A program made the position numbers and the translations under genes. The notes under the pieces were generated by a model. It worked only from the letters and a program-made list of their open reading frames with translations. It was not told the origin of the DNA and did not search any database. DNA of 64,000 bases from Drouetiella sp036703255 (lineage in GTDB: Bacteria > Cyanobacteriota > Cyanobacteriia > Elainellales > Elainellaceae). Shown here one piece after another: positions 8,996 through 17,694 of this stretch (position 1 is the first letter of the stretch; every line of letters begins with the position of its first letter). The DNA lies in the NCBI GenBank assembly GCA_036703255.1, contig DATNPL010000030.1, positions 1-64,000 on the forward strand, in the 5' to 3' direction.

Positions 8996-9586
8996 ATGAA
9001 CTTCCCAGAACATCCAGGTTCAGAACAGCCTAGCCCAGATCCTCCCGCAACCGTAGATATCCTTCAGCGAGTCAAGCCGGGTTGCGAAGCAGCATTTGAA
9101 CAGGTGTTGGCTGACTTAATCGAGGCGGCAAAAGCCTTTGACGGGCATCTTGGGGTCAATGTTTTTCGCCCCAGCGATCGCGCTAACCCAGAATATCGGA
9201 TTGTCTTTAAGTTCGATCGCATTAGCCACCTCCAGCAGTGGGAAACTTCGGCCATCCGGCAAAGGCTGCTCGATCGCGCCAATCGGCTGACCGTTGGCAC
9301 AGGTCAAACCTCAGTTCTCACGGGGCTAGAAACCTGGTTTACCCTGCCTCAGCAGCCCGGTCTTGCTCCACCCGCCCGCTACAAAATGGTGGTGATTACA
9401 GGCACCACCATTTATGTCTTGATCAACCTCATAAATCTTCTGGTGTTGCCGCTGCTGACTTTGCTGCCGCCGCTATTGCGCACCTTGGTCGTCACCTTTC
9501 TCATGGTCGCCCTGATGACTTATGTAGTGATGCCACGGCTGACCAAGCTATTTGCTGGGTGGCTTTATCCAAAATCTAGGCGTTAA
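8996..9586 (+). CDS. ABM-domain protein with C-terminal membrane helices
   Basis: 196 residues. Residues ~20-110 form an antibiotic-biosynthesis-monooxygenase (dimeric alpha-beta barrel) domain: VDILQRVKPGCEAAFEQVL, DGHLGVNVFRP, then YRIVFKFD and QQWETSAIRQ. The rest contains two hydrophobic helices (YKMVVITGTTIYVLINLINL and the following TLLPPLLRTLVVTFLMVAL), as in the membrane-anchored subgroup of ABM proteins. Members range from quinol oxygenases to proteins of unknown role. It lies 20 bp behind the SMP-30-like gene and is probably co-transcribed. A short imperfect hairpin at 9605-9629 follows the stop. Confidence 0.85.
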   Translation: MNFPEHPGSEQPSPDPPATVDILQRVKPGCEAAFEQVLADLIEAAKAFDGHLGVNVFRPSDRANPEYRIVFKFDRISHLQQWETSAIRQRLLDRANRLTVGTGQTSVLTGLETWFTLPQQPGLAPPARYKMVVITGTTIYVLINLINLLVLPLLTLLPPLLRTLVVTFLMVALMTYVVMPRLTKLFAGWLYPKSRR

Positions 9587-9769
9587 CGGGAGGACAGCTT
9601 TTTGCGATGTGCCGCTTGGTGCGGCATCGATTGAGCCTAGATGCAGTTCGCAATTTGAGGGGGCGATCGAGAATCATGGTAGAACCGAGGAGAATTGCCT
9701 AAGATCGGCATACATTGACCTCCCCGGATGCCAGCTCCGGGCTTGGCTATCTTGCACCTTGCCTAAACT

Positions 9770-10960
9770 ATGACAAATCGCTCATCCTTTCCCTACTCTG
9801 AATACAACGCTACGCATTCCCGTTCGTTTGCCATGCCGCCGCTGGAAGACGATGACGACGAAGAAGAATCCTACGTAGATTATTTTCATGACGCGCCAGG
9901 AACGATGCCTGGAACCTTGGCGATCGAGGAGGGCGCGCCCCATCCAGTGATTTTTCTCATTGATTACTGTCATGACAGCGCCGTCCGCATCAAGATTGAC
10001 CAGCCCGAAGATTGCGCGCCGCATTTAGACTCAGAATCGGTGTCTTGGGTCGATGTGCAAGGCTTGGGCAGCGAGGATGTGCTGCTGCGCTTAGGGAAAG
10101 TGTTTAACCTCCATCCGCTGATGCTAGAAGATGTGGTCAATGTTCCTCAGCGCCCTAAGGTAGAGGAATACCCCGATCAGCTTTTGCTGATTGTGCGGAT
10201 GGCAACCCTAAAAGAAGACGGCAAGAGCTTTAGCAGCGAACAGGTGAGCTTTATTCTAGGCAAACATCATCTGCTGACCGTGCAGGAAGAACCGGAATAT
10301 GACTGCTTTGGCCCCGTGCGCGATCGCATTCGCACCGATCGCGGCCTCATTCGCTGCCAAAAAGTCGATTACCTGGCCTACTCGCTGATCGACGCGATAA
10401 TCGACGGCTTTTTTCCGGTGCTCGAAGCCTATGGCGAAATTATTGAAGATCTAGAAGAAGAAGTAGTCAGGAATCCTAACCGCAGAACGCTCGAAAAAAT
10501 TCATGACCTGAAGCGGGAGCTACTGGGTCTGCGACGGGCGGTTTGGCCGCAGCGAGATGCCATTAACTCCCTGATTCGGGATGGCAATCCGCTCATTAGC
10601 CCTGAGGTGCGGGTCTACTTGCGCGACTGCTATGACCATATTGTGCAGGTGCTCGACATGATCGAAACTTACCGAGAGTTGGCATCCAGCCTGATGGATA
10701 TCTATGTCTCTTCGGTAGGCAACAAAATGAATGAAGTGATGAAGGTGCTGACGATTATCTCTACGATCTTTATCCCTTTAACCTTCATTGCAGGGGTTTA
10801 TGGCATGAACTTTGATCCCGACCTGCCAGGAAATATGCCCGAGCTGAAAACGCCCTATGCTTACATCGTCTGTTGGGCTGTGATGCTGGCGATCGCCGGA
10901 GGGCTGATTTTGTTCTTCAAACGGCGGGGGTGGTTCGACAATTTTTCGGGGATCAAGTAA
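9770..10960 (+). CDS. corA: CorA-type magnesium/cobalt transporter
   Basis: A 396-residue member of the CorA channel family. A long acidic cytoplasmic N-terminal domain leads into the stalk helices and two C-terminal TM segments (ISTIFIPLTFIAGVYGMNF, then IVCWAVMLAIAGGLILFF). The GMN selectivity motif (YGMNFDP) is intact between them, and the C-terminus ends in a basic tail. The pentamer imports Mg2+ (or Co2+/Ni2+) down the membrane potential. The extreme N-terminus carries an unusual Asp/Glu run (DDDDEEE), which could add divalent-ion binding. The gene stands alone. The product family is certain, ion preference is not. Confidence 0.95.
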   Translation: MTNRSSFPYSEYNATHSRSFAMPPLEDDDDEEESYVDYFHDAPGTMPGTLAIEEGAPHPVIFLIDYCHDSAVRIKIDQPEDCAPHLDSESVSWVDVQGLGSEDVLLRLGKVFNLHPLMLEDVVNVPQRPKVEEYPDQLLLIVRMATLKEDGKSFSSEQVSFILGKHHLLTVQEEPEYDCFGPVRDRIRTDRGLIRCQKVDYLAYSLIDAIIDGFFPVLEAYGEIIEDLEEEVVRNPNRRTLEKIHDLKRELLGLRRAVWPQRDAINSLIRDGNPLISPEVRVYLRDCYDHIVQVLDMIETYRELASSLMDIYVSSVGNKMNEVMKVLTIISTIFIPLTFIAGVYGMNFDPDLPGNMPELKTPYAYIVCWAVMLAIAGGLILFFKRRGWFDNFSGIK

Positions 10961-11033
10961 TCTCCTGACGAATTTCTGGACTGTCGCCTGTGGATGATAG
11001 GATTTCTACGATCGCCCAACCTGCATAAAACCT

Positions 11034-11546
11034 ATGGATTTGAAGTCTCTGATTCGGGACGTTCCCGATTTTCCTAAGCCCGGTATCGTGTTTAAAGACA
11101 TTACCACCCTGCTCAACAATCCGGAGGGCTTGCGCTACACCATCAATTCTTTGGCTGATAAATGCACGCCGCTGGCGATCGACTACATTATTGGCATTGA
11201 GTCACGCGGCTTCATTTTTGGTATGCCGTTGGCCTACAAAATGGAGCGGGGCTTTGTGCCTGTGCGCAAACGGGGCAAACTTCCAGCGGCTGTCTACTCG
11301 GCAGAATATGCGCTGGAGTATGGCACCGATCAGATCGAGATGCACCAAGACACCATGCCAGCGGGCAGTCGGGTGTTGATTGTCGATGATCTGATCGCCA
11401 CAGGCGGTACGGCAGCAGCGGCAGCCAATCTGGTTGAGCAAGCAGACTGTCAGATTGCCGGGTTTGCCTTCATTATCGAGCTGTTATTTCTAGAAGGTCG
11501 CAAAAATCTGCCTGACGTTCCGATCATCACCCTGCTGGATTATTAA
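11034..11546 (+). CDS. apt: adenine phosphoribosyltransferase
   Basis: 170 residues, the standard length. It begins with MDLKSLIRDVPDFPKPGIVF, typical of APRT, and has the PRPP-binding signature RVLIVDDLIATGGTAAAA. The enzyme converts adenine and PRPP to AMP in purine salvage. ATG at 11034. It converges on the gene at 11557 with only ten bases between stops, and no terminator hairpin is visible there. Confidence 0.97.
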   Translation: MDLKSLIRDVPDFPKPGIVFKDITTLLNNPEGLRYTINSLADKCTPLAIDYIIGIESRGFIFGMPLAYKMERGFVPVRKRGKLPAAVYSAEYALEYGTDQIEMHQDTMPAGSRVLIVDDLIATGGTAAAAANLVEQADCQIAGFAFIIELLFLEGRKNLPDVPIITLLDY

Positions 11547-11556
11547 CCGCACAGCC

Positions 11557-12210
11557 TTAGGGCATGTTGCGCTCCTTCACCCAGCGCCAGTTATAGCGGT
11601 TCCACTCATAAATGCCCTGAATGGCATACTCCATGCCGTTCTCAAACCGGACGGTGCAGCTTGTCGGGGGGCGATCGCCCCCCAATCGTTCTCCGCTATC
11701 GCTTTCCGTAGAAGCCTCAGCCAGATGAATCACGGTGCAGAGAAACCATTCCTGATTGCTAGAGTCATCGTTTTGCACCCATTCCCACAGGCGATTAGAG
11801 ACTTCAATCCGATCGCCTACTTTCAGATTCGTCAATTCATCAGCATAGACCGCAATATGGCTCGGCTGAATTTTCTCTAGCCACTGCAAGCCGTAGCGCT
11901 GCCGCAAAACCTGCATCTTGCCAGAATCGCGGTTGTGCAGCCAGTCATTCAGCAACTGCGCTTTCCAGGAGCTATTTTCTCGGGTCTGGTTTTGAATAAA
12001 GTGCAGCAAAATCTGGCGCTCCTCAACGGTGAGGTCATCCAGCGGATTAGCTGAGTCAGCCCCCTCAGCGCTGCCCGCCGCTGAACCCTGAAGTTCGCCC
12101 AGCAGCGCCTGCAACAGCACCTGTTTTTGCACAGCCTCTAGCGGATAGCCGATCGCATCACAGGTGCCAAAGGCTTCTCGGAGGGTGGCTTCAATCTCGG
12201 CTGGGGTCAT
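11557..12210 (-). CDS. conserved cyanobacterial hypothetical protein
   Basis: About 217 residues from the ATG at 12210 (MTPAEIEATLREAFG). The frame is open eight codons further upstream. The N-terminal two thirds are helical and contain DDLTVEERQILLHFIQNQTR. The C-terminal third looks like a small beta domain rich in Trp/Tyr, with VGDRIEVSNRLWEWVQND and a final YEWNRYNWRWVKERN. I do not recognise a catalytic motif. Similar uncharacterised proteins occur in many cyanobacteria. Function unknown. Confidence 0.7.
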   Translation of the reverse strand: MTPAEIEATLREAFGTCDAIGYPLEAVQKQVLLQALLGELQGSAAGSAEGADSANPLDDLTVEERQILLHFIQNQTRENSSWKAQLLNDWLHNRDSGKMQVLRQRYGLQWLEKIQPSHIAVYADELTNLKVGDRIEVSNRLWEWVQNDDSSNQEWFLCTVIHLAEASTESDSGERLGGDRPPTSCTVRFENGMEYAIQGIYEWNRYNWRWVKERNMP

Positions 12211-12350
12211 GATGAGGCGATCGCATAAATTCAACGGTGCTGATCCCTAACTTATCTCCAATTTGTAAATCGCATCAGCAGAAGGGCTATGCTAATTTTT
12301 ATGAAGATCCTTGCTTACAGATAAAGAAACTCTATACAGGTCAGAACACT

Positions 12351-12821
12351 ATGAGCTTCGAGATTCCAGAGTCGGTTAAAGTTTGGAGTCAGTTTTTTCA
12401 TCCCGTGCTGATGTGGGTGTTGCTGGCTTTGACGCTCTATTCAGCCTATCTTGGCGTGCAGTGGCGGCGCACCCGCAGTGCCGAAGGAGACACTAAAAAA
12501 GAGCTGCTCAAGGGCAAATTTAATACGCGCCATTATCAAATGGGTTCGATCTTGCTGGCGTTTATGGTGTTGGGCACGATCGGGGGCATGGCAGTCACCT
12601 ATATCAACAATGGCAAGCTGTTTGTCGGCTCTCACCTGCTGGCAGGTTTGGGGATGACGGGCTTGATTGCCAGTTCGGCAGCGCTGTCACCCTACATGCA
12701 GAAGGGCAATGACTGGGCGCGCTATACCCACATTGGGTTAAATACGATTTTAACAGGACTCTTTTTCTGGCAGGCGGTAACAGGCGTGCAGATCGTACAG
12801 CGCATCATCAGCAAAATGTAG
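12351..12821 (+). CDS. DUF4079 membrane protein
   Basis: 156 residues from the ATG at 12351. The longer frame from 12237 would run through the intergenic region and lacks family similarity. Four TM helices are predicted, with conserved His in FFHPVLMWVLLALTLYSAYL, HYQMGSILLAFM, SHLLAGLGM and YTHIGLNTI, consistent with a cytochrome b561-like heme-binding four-helix fold. DUF4079 proteins are common in cyanobacteria and plastid-bearing eukaryotes, and no biochemical role is established. A second DUF4079-like protein lies at 57908 next to a flavin reductase. Confidence 0.85.
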   Translation: MSFEIPESVKVWSQFFHPVLMWVLLALTLYSAYLGVQWRRTRSAEGDTKKELLKGKFNTRHYQMGSILLAFMVLGTIGGMAVTYINNGKLFVGSHLLAGLGMTGLIASSAALSPYMQKGNDWARYTHIGLNTILTGLFFWQAVTGVQIVQRIISKM

Positions 12822-12921
12822 ATGCGCCTTGGCGGATTGCCCTGAGATGGGACGTGACCTAGCCCTGCGGGTCAATCTCCAGACTCAAAAATGGAGCCAG
12901 GTATTGAGAGTCCGTAGAGGG

Positions 12922-12986
12922 GAAGCATTCAGGTCAAAGCCTTGACAAGTCTTGCCACCGAATGGGGAGGCTATGCCGAATGCTTC
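12922..12986. repeat. dispersed GCATTC palindrome, copy A
   Basis: A 65-bp element with inverted ends GAAGCATTC and GAATGCTTC. It shares its termini and the internal CTTGACAAG segment with the copies at 52557-52620 and 63109-63174. Confidence 0.7.
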
Positions 12987-13109
12987 ATCTTTACAAGTGA
13001 ACTTACAGTTTACAAGTGGACTTACAGGCGGACTTATAAGCAGAATGTTCGGTAGTATGGAATCCACGATCGATAGTGCCAGTCATCTGATCTGAATTAT
13101 GCAAGACTT

Positions 13110-13910
13110 ATGCAAGACGAAGTTTTAAAAAAAGAGCAAGAATTTCACGATCGCTGGGCGGCAGCAATCGATATAGAAGGCATTCAGGTCAAAGATTATT
13201 TTGAGTCTTGTACGGCTCCAGAAAATCGCTTTATTTTGCGGCGGTTGGGAGATGTGAGCGGCAAATATTTATTGGATTTGGGCTGTGGAGCCGGAGAAAA
13301 TAGCGTCTATTTTGCCACGCGAGGGGCACGCTGTGTGGCGGCAGACTATTCCCCTGGCATGGTGGAAGTGGCGCTGAAGCTAGCCCATAGCAATGGGGTC
13401 GCCGTAGAGGGGCAGGTCGTAAACGCAATGGCGATCGCTTTTCCCGACAACACCTTTGATATTGTCTATGCGTCTAACTTACTCCACCATATTCCCAATC
13501 CCAAAATTGCCATTCAAGAAGCCTATCGCGTGCTGAAACCGGGCGGCACGCTCTGTTTTTGGGACCCTCTGAAGCACAATCCCATCATCAACATCTACCG
13601 CAAAATTGCGACGGAAGTGCGGACGGAAGACGAAGCCCCGCTCGATATTGCGATCGTCCGCCATGTAGAATCTTTATTTTCCAAAACGGTTTATGACACC
13701 TTTTGGATTGCTAGCCTCTGGATTTTTCTCCAGTTTTACCTGATCGAACGAGTCAATCCTAATCAAGAGCGCTACTGGAAGAAGATTATCTTGGAACAGC
13801 AGCGGCTCAAGCCGGAATATTTGTGGCTAGAAAAGCTAGATATTCTGATCAAAAAAATTCCCTATCTCAAGCGCTTTGCCTGGAACCTGGCTGTCGTCGC
13901 TCAAAAGTAG
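13110..13910 (+). CDS. class I SAM-dependent methyltransferase
   Basis: 266 residues. Motif I (LLDLGCGAGENSVYFATRG), the acidic loop after strand 2 (VAADYSPGM), and motif III/IV (FDIVYASNLLHHIPNP, followed by EAYRVLKPGGTLCFWDP) define a Methyltransf_11/UbiE-like fold that uses S-adenosylmethionine. The last third is hydrophobic and aromatic (WIASLWIFLQFYLIERV) and could bind a lipid acceptor. The glycosyltransferase at 13960 begins 50 bp after the stop in the same direction, so the pair may modify the same lipid-linked glycan. Substrate unknown. Confidence 0.88.
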   Translation: MQDEVLKKEQEFHDRWAAAIDIEGIQVKDYFESCTAPENRFILRRLGDVSGKYLLDLGCGAGENSVYFATRGARCVAADYSPGMVEVALKLAHSNGVAVEGQVVNAMAIAFPDNTFDIVYASNLLHHIPNPKIAIQEAYRVLKPGGTLCFWDPLKHNPIINIYRKIATEVRTEDEAPLDIAIVRHVESLFSKTVYDTFWIASLWIFLQFYLIERVNPNQERYWKKIILEQQRLKPEYLWLEKLDILIKKIPYLKRFAWNLAVVAQK

Positions 13911-13959
13911 CGCTTATAATGGCTAGCGCCCCATTGGCCCTTCTCTGACGGCTGCGGAT

Positions 13960-14955
13960 ATGAGTCCTCAATATTCTCTTGTGGTGCCCATCTACAACGA
14001 AGAAGATAATATCCTGGAGCTGCATCGGCGGCTGAGTCGCGTCATGGAAAGCTTGGATGGAGAGACTGAGCTGATTTTGGTAGATGACGGCAGCCGCGAT
14101 CGCTCCCTAATCTTGATGCGAGAGCTGCATGAACAAGACGATCGGGTGTCTTACCTTAGCCTTGCGCGCAACTTTGGACATCAGGTTGCGGTCACGGCTG
14201 GACTCAATTTTGCTAGGGGTGAAGCGATCGTTGTGCTAGATGCCGATCTGCAAGATCCGCCTGAGCTGATTCCCGAAATGATTGCCCTGTGGCGGCATGG
14301 CTATCAGGTGGTGTATGCCCAGCGAACGCAGCGTCAAAAGGAGCGGTGGCTAAAGCGAGTAACGGCCTATGCGTTTTATCGGGTTTTGCGGCATCTTGCC
14401 GATGTAGAAATCCCCACCGACACCGGAGATTTTTGCCTCATGGATCGGCGCATCGTCGATCTACTCAACGCCATGCCCGAGCGCAACCGATATATTCGCG
14501 GGCTACGGGCGTGGGTCGGCTTTCAGCAGACTGCCATCCAATACAGCCGCGATCCGCGCTTTGCAGGAGAGGTGAAGTATACCTTTAGTCAGTCTCTCGC
14601 ACTAGCCATTAACAGCCTCGTGTCGTTTTCCAGAGTGCCTTTGCGCCTCTCTACCTATTTGGGATTGGCAGCGGCGGCGATCGCCCTTTTTATGGCGGTT
14701 CTGGTCGTCTACTGGCGGTTTTTTGCGCCGCACTCGCCGCTAACGGGCTATGCCACCATTACAGTAGTCGTGTTCTTTTTGGGTGCGGTTCAGCTTATTA
14801 GTATCGGTATCTTGGGCGAATACATTGGCCGCATCTATGAAGAGATCAAAGGTAGACCGCTCTATACCCTTTCAGAAGTGGCGGGTTTTCAAGACCATCG
14901 TGAAATAGCCAGGAATTCTAGACGATCGATTCCTAAAGAGGAAAATTTGGAGTAG
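13960..14955 (+). CDS. GtrB/DPM1-type family 2 glycosyltransferase
   Basis: 331 residues. The GT-A domain starts with YSLVVPIYNEEDNILEL, has the ILVDDGSRDRS loop and the metal-binding DADLQDPPE. Two C-terminal TM helices follow (about 235-258 and 268-293), then the ILGEYIGRIYEEIKGRPLY signature of polyprenyl-phosphate glycosyltransferases. Enzymes of this class transfer a hexose from UDP-sugar to undecaprenyl phosphate at the inner membrane for later wall or lipid glycosylation. It probably forms a unit with the preceding methyltransferase. Confidence 0.92.
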   Translation: MSPQYSLVVPIYNEEDNILELHRRLSRVMESLDGETELILVDDGSRDRSLILMRELHEQDDRVSYLSLARNFGHQVAVTAGLNFARGEAIVVLDADLQDPPELIPEMIALWRHGYQVVYAQRTQRQKERWLKRVTAYAFYRVLRHLADVEIPTDTGDFCLMDRRIVDLLNAMPERNRYIRGLRAWVGFQQTAIQYSRDPRFAGEVKYTFSQSLALAINSLVSFSRVPLRLSTYLGLAAAAIALFMAVLVVYWRFFAPHSPLTGYATITVVVFFLGAVQLISIGILGEYIGRIYEEIKGRPLYTLSEVAGFQDHREIARNSRRSIPKEENLE

Positions 14956-15083
14956 CCCGATTGATGCCGCCAGCCAATTCCCTTGAGGTCAGCAGCAGGT
15001 AGCGGAGCAGGATGCTCATAAATTCACCTGGAGTTTGGGCAGGTTGGGTTCTGCTCAAGGCTCTGGCTTCCGCATAGCCTTGA

Positions 15084-15109
15084 GGGCGGGCAAGATGCCC
15101 ACCCCACAA
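15084..15109. repeat. REP element, left of RAYT gene
   Basis: 26 bp, beginning GGGCGGGCAAGATGCCCACC. It is the exact reverse complement of 15633-15658. An adjacent small palindrome, CTCAAGGCT...AGCCTTGAG (about 15055-15084), makes this side a composite repeat like a BIME. Confidence 0.85.
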
Positions 15110-15123
15110 GAAGAGAGGCAGTG

Positions 15124-15603
15124 TTAGGGGAAAGGGATGGAATTTTGCCAGAAGAAGGGGTAGGCTTCAGGGATGGGAGATAAACCGGCCTTGACTGGAT
15201 TTTGCCGAATGTATTCCCAAGTGTTTTGGAATTCTGTTTCATTGCGAATGATGCGATCGAATCGTTCATCTTGCCATATCGTTCCAATGTGTTTCATCAC
15301 ATGAGGAATCTGCTTGGCACTATATCCTTTAACGCTATTCATAATGCTGCTCAATGTCCAAAACTCCTGATTCGCCTTCTGCAAAGGTTGAATCAGCAAA
15401 TGCACATGATCGGGCATGACAACTAGAACAAAAATATTGTATCGCTGGCGATCGAAAAATAAACAAGCATCCAAAACAATTTGCCTTGCTTCCGGGTTGA
15501 GTTTCAACTTCTCCCAAGTATTGAAAGTGATGAAGTAGACTGCCCCCTCTAACTCCCAATGTGGCAACCGCCTCTCAGTCATTCTAAACTTCGGTTCACT
15601 CAT
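15124..15603 (-). CDS. REP-associated tyrosine transposase (RAYT, Y1_Tnp)
   Basis: About 159 residues from the ATG at 15603. The longer frame from 15675 would start inside the REP element. It is a single-domain HUH nuclease of the Y1 transposase superfamily: the metal-binding HUH pair is in VVMPDHVHLLIQP, and the catalytic Tyr is in the YIRQNPVKAGL helix. RAYTs cut and join REP sequences and are held responsible for spreading them, usually as single-copy domesticated genes. Here the gene is bracketed by two inverted 26-bp REPs, so the probable substrate is visible. The length and key residues look intact. Confidence 0.9.
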   Translation of the reverse strand: MSEPKFRMTERRLPHWELEGAVYFITFNTWEKLKLNPEARQIVLDACLFFDRQRYNIFVLVVMPDHVHLLIQPLQKANQEFWTLSSIMNSVKGYSAKQIPHVMKHIGTIWQDERFDRIIRNETEFQNTWEYIRQNPVKAGLSPIPEAYPFFWQNSIPFP

Positions 15604-15632
15604 CCCCAAACCACCCTCATCTTTTTCTCTTT

Positions 15633-15658
15633 TTGTGGGGTGGGCATCTTGCCCGCCC
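15633..15658. repeat. REP element, right of RAYT gene
   Basis: 26 bp, beginning TTGTGGGGTGGGCATCTTGC. It is a perfect inverted copy of 15084-15109. The two face each other across the transposase gene. A diverged relative lies at 48693-48718. Confidence 0.85.
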
Positions 15659-15814
15659 AGTCTCATAATTCCCATTCAAAACAAGAGCCTGACTGTTGAT
15701 GCGATGAACAGCCATCTCATTGTTTGGAGTTTGAGGGTGTCAATATGAGTGAGTGATAGAGTTTCGTAGACATTGTGGGCAATGCTTGCCCTACTTACTC
15801 TTACTTGAAAATAT

Positions 15815-16300
15815 CTAGGGCTGGCTCATGCTGCATGTCATGAGTCTCTGCATGAGAAAAGAAACATCTATAAACCGAGAACCTCTAAACCAGTGTGTAC
15901 CACTAACACACAAACGTCCCAAAGATGGTAATTCTCCTTCGAGAGATTTCTTGAGGTCAAAAGTTAAATTAGAGTAATTCAACCATGTGATACCAAGCCA
16001 CCCAATATGCCTACTAAAACACACAAAAGGTTTTCCATTAAACTGCCCATCATCTGTGCCGCCACAGGTTTCAAAATAAATTTTCTTTTGAACACTAAAG
16101 CCAAATTTTCCATTGCTATTGTCCATCCATAGATGATCAATCTGGCTTAAAACCTCACAAGGAAAGTTTTTCATGCTGCTAGCATTTAACACACCGTCCT
16201 TCCCCCGATTCACAACCCTCAGCATCAAACTGGTGGTTTCCTGATCAGCTTCTTTCCAGTGCCCTGCTTTCAAAAGCCCATCTATCTTGGAATAGTCCAT
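15815..16300 (-). CDS. GUN4-domain protein, 3' part of an interrupted caspase-GUN4 gene
   Basis: 161 residues matching the GUN4 domain: LLKAGHWKEADQETTSLML, the NFPCEVLSQIDHLWMDNSNG stretch, then KFGFSVQKKIY. GUN4 binds Mg-porphyrins and stimulates Mg-chelatase, but the domain also occurs fused to kinases and caspases, where it is thought to be a ligand sensor. The reading frame continues upstream without another stop through 33 codons, including a hydrophobic helix (LKLSIPAGIGIAISGFGIA), until a TGA at 16400-16402 that is the stop of the caspase gene. The two parts are in the same frame. This is therefore most simply the C-terminal half of one fusion protein split by a nonsense codon. Independent translation from ATG 16300 would lack the helix. 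Confidence 0.85.
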   Translation of the reverse strand: MDYSKIDGLLKAGHWKEADQETTSLMLRVVNRGKDGVLNASSMKNFPCEVLSQIDHLWMDNSNGKFGFSVQKKIYFETCGGTDDGQFNGKPFVCFSRHIGWLGITWLNYSNLTFDLKKSLEGELPSLGRLCVSGTHWFRGSRFIDVSFLMQRLMTCSMSQP

Positions 16301-16399
16301 GAGTGATGGCTCCCAAAGAGGTTGAGTAGCAATGCCGAATCCGCTGATCGCTATTCCAATACCTGCTGGAATAGATAATTTGAGAAATTTTTGTCGTGT

Positions 16400-17563
16400 T
16401 CATTTGAGGTTGTCTAGATGTTGGCTTGTGGTAAGGATTCTCCTTTGACTCAGAAGATTGATATGTATTTTATAGATATTCTGAACTGGAGACGTTACCA
16501 AGAAATTTGCAGGTTCAGCAGTTTTGGGAACAATTTCAGGTTGAGGAGAATTTTGGACAGGAGAATACACAATTGATTGATCGTTGTGATTATTATCAAT
16601 TGATGAAGTTGAAGAAACAAAACGATCGCCCCCTAATCGAGCCATCTTCCCATCAATCCGATCGATCGCCATTCGAGCTTCTCGTTTTCGATCGCCCGAT
16701 TGAGACACTTCAATCACCTGCCACCATAACTGTTTAGCCGTCTCAAAATTCTCCTCTAATTCAGCTTCTCTGGCGTGTTCGACAAGAACCAAAATATCTG
16801 CCGCTGTCACAGCACCTGGAAGCAAGGGTTGAAAAGCTTTTGAGGCAGGTTCAAGCCGGATGCGGGGCGTTTGTTCAACGCGATCGCGTCGATGCTGCAA
16901 ATTGAGGGAAGGAACGCGCTGCCGTAAATAGTTTTCTAGCTGGTTGGGTAACGTATGTTGGGCTAATCCTTCGATTAAGGCATAGGTGAAAGCGCCTTGT
17001 TTTAAGGCATCTAGCTCGTAGGAGTATTGCCCGTAGTCGCAGGAGAAAATAGTTGTGATACCGCGTTCTTTAGCAGATGCGATCGTCTGTTTCCCAATCG
17101 TGTTGTCAAAACCCTTCTTGTCCAACACCTGGCGGCAAGCATCTAAAATTAGAACGATGTCTGCGTCTTGGTGCGATCGCAAGGCAGCAATGACTTCATC
17201 GATTGGTAAAGCAAATCGTTCAATTTCATCTTCTAAGCAATCTGAAGTGATTAGGTAATCACGCCCGTTGCGGCTGACCCCATGACCGCTGAAATAGAAC
17301 CAGAGGCAATCGACTTTACCCAGGCAGTCAGGTTTGAGGTCTCGCTTGAGCAATCGCAGCAAATTAGAACAAGTTGGATAAGTTGAGCTGCTTTGATGCG
17401 CCTGATCGCCTAAGCAGAGGGTGACATGTTCTGTGCCAAAGCCAGCCTGATTACTCAAAAAATTACCCATCTTTTGAGCATCATTGACTGCATACTTCAA
17501 CCCCCGTTCTGGGTGATGCAGATATTCGTTAATGCCAATAACGATCGCCCAGTTAATTGCCAT
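16400..17563 (-). CDS. caspase-family (orthocaspase) protease, 5' part of interrupted gene
   Basis: 387 residues. A peptidase C14 domain fills residues 1-240: WAIVIGINEY at the start, catalytic His94 in WFYFSGHGVS and catalytic Cys143 in VLILDACRQ, both intact. A linker follows with a helical segment (VEHAREAELEENFETAKQLW) and a Ser/Pro/Gln-rich tail. The frame ends at TGA 16400-16402, but the same frame continues into a hydrophobic helix and a GUN4 domain (to 15815), an architecture known from cyanobacterial caspase-GUN4 proteins. Orthocaspases cleave after basic residues and are linked to stress responses or conflict systems. As read, the product would be a free protease without its membrane and sensor part. 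Confidence 0.9.
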   Translation of the reverse strand: MAINWAIVIGINEYLHHPERGLKYAVNDAQKMGNFLSNQAGFGTEHVTLCLGDQAHQSSSTYPTCSNLLRLLKRDLKPDCLGKVDCLWFYFSGHGVSRNGRDYLITSDCLEDEIERFALPIDEVIAALRSHQDADIVLILDACRQVLDKKGFDNTIGKQTIASAKERGITTIFSCDYGQYSYELDALKQGAFTYALIEGLAQHTLPNQLENYLRQRVPSLNLQHRRDRVEQTPRIRLEPASKAFQPLLPGAVTAADILVLVEHAREAELEENFETAKQLWWQVIEVSQSGDRKREARMAIDRIDGKMARLGGDRFVSSTSSIDNNHNDQSIVYSPVQNSPQPEIVPKTAEPANFLVTSPVQNIYKIHINLLSQRRILTTSQHLDNLK

Positions 17564-17694
17564 CTATTTCTCATCCGATCACGTAAATTTGAGCATTCCA
17601 TTTCTCTGAAGCAATCACAACCCGGCTGTCTCAAATCTCTGTATCGGCGATCGCTTCTAAAAGCTAGTGACGGTTGGCTACGCTGCGCTTGAGC

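Noticed and set aside
9552..9773. 73-codon plus-strand frame between the ABM-type gene and corA
   Set aside because: It overlaps the end of one gene and the start of the next in another frame and lacks domain features.
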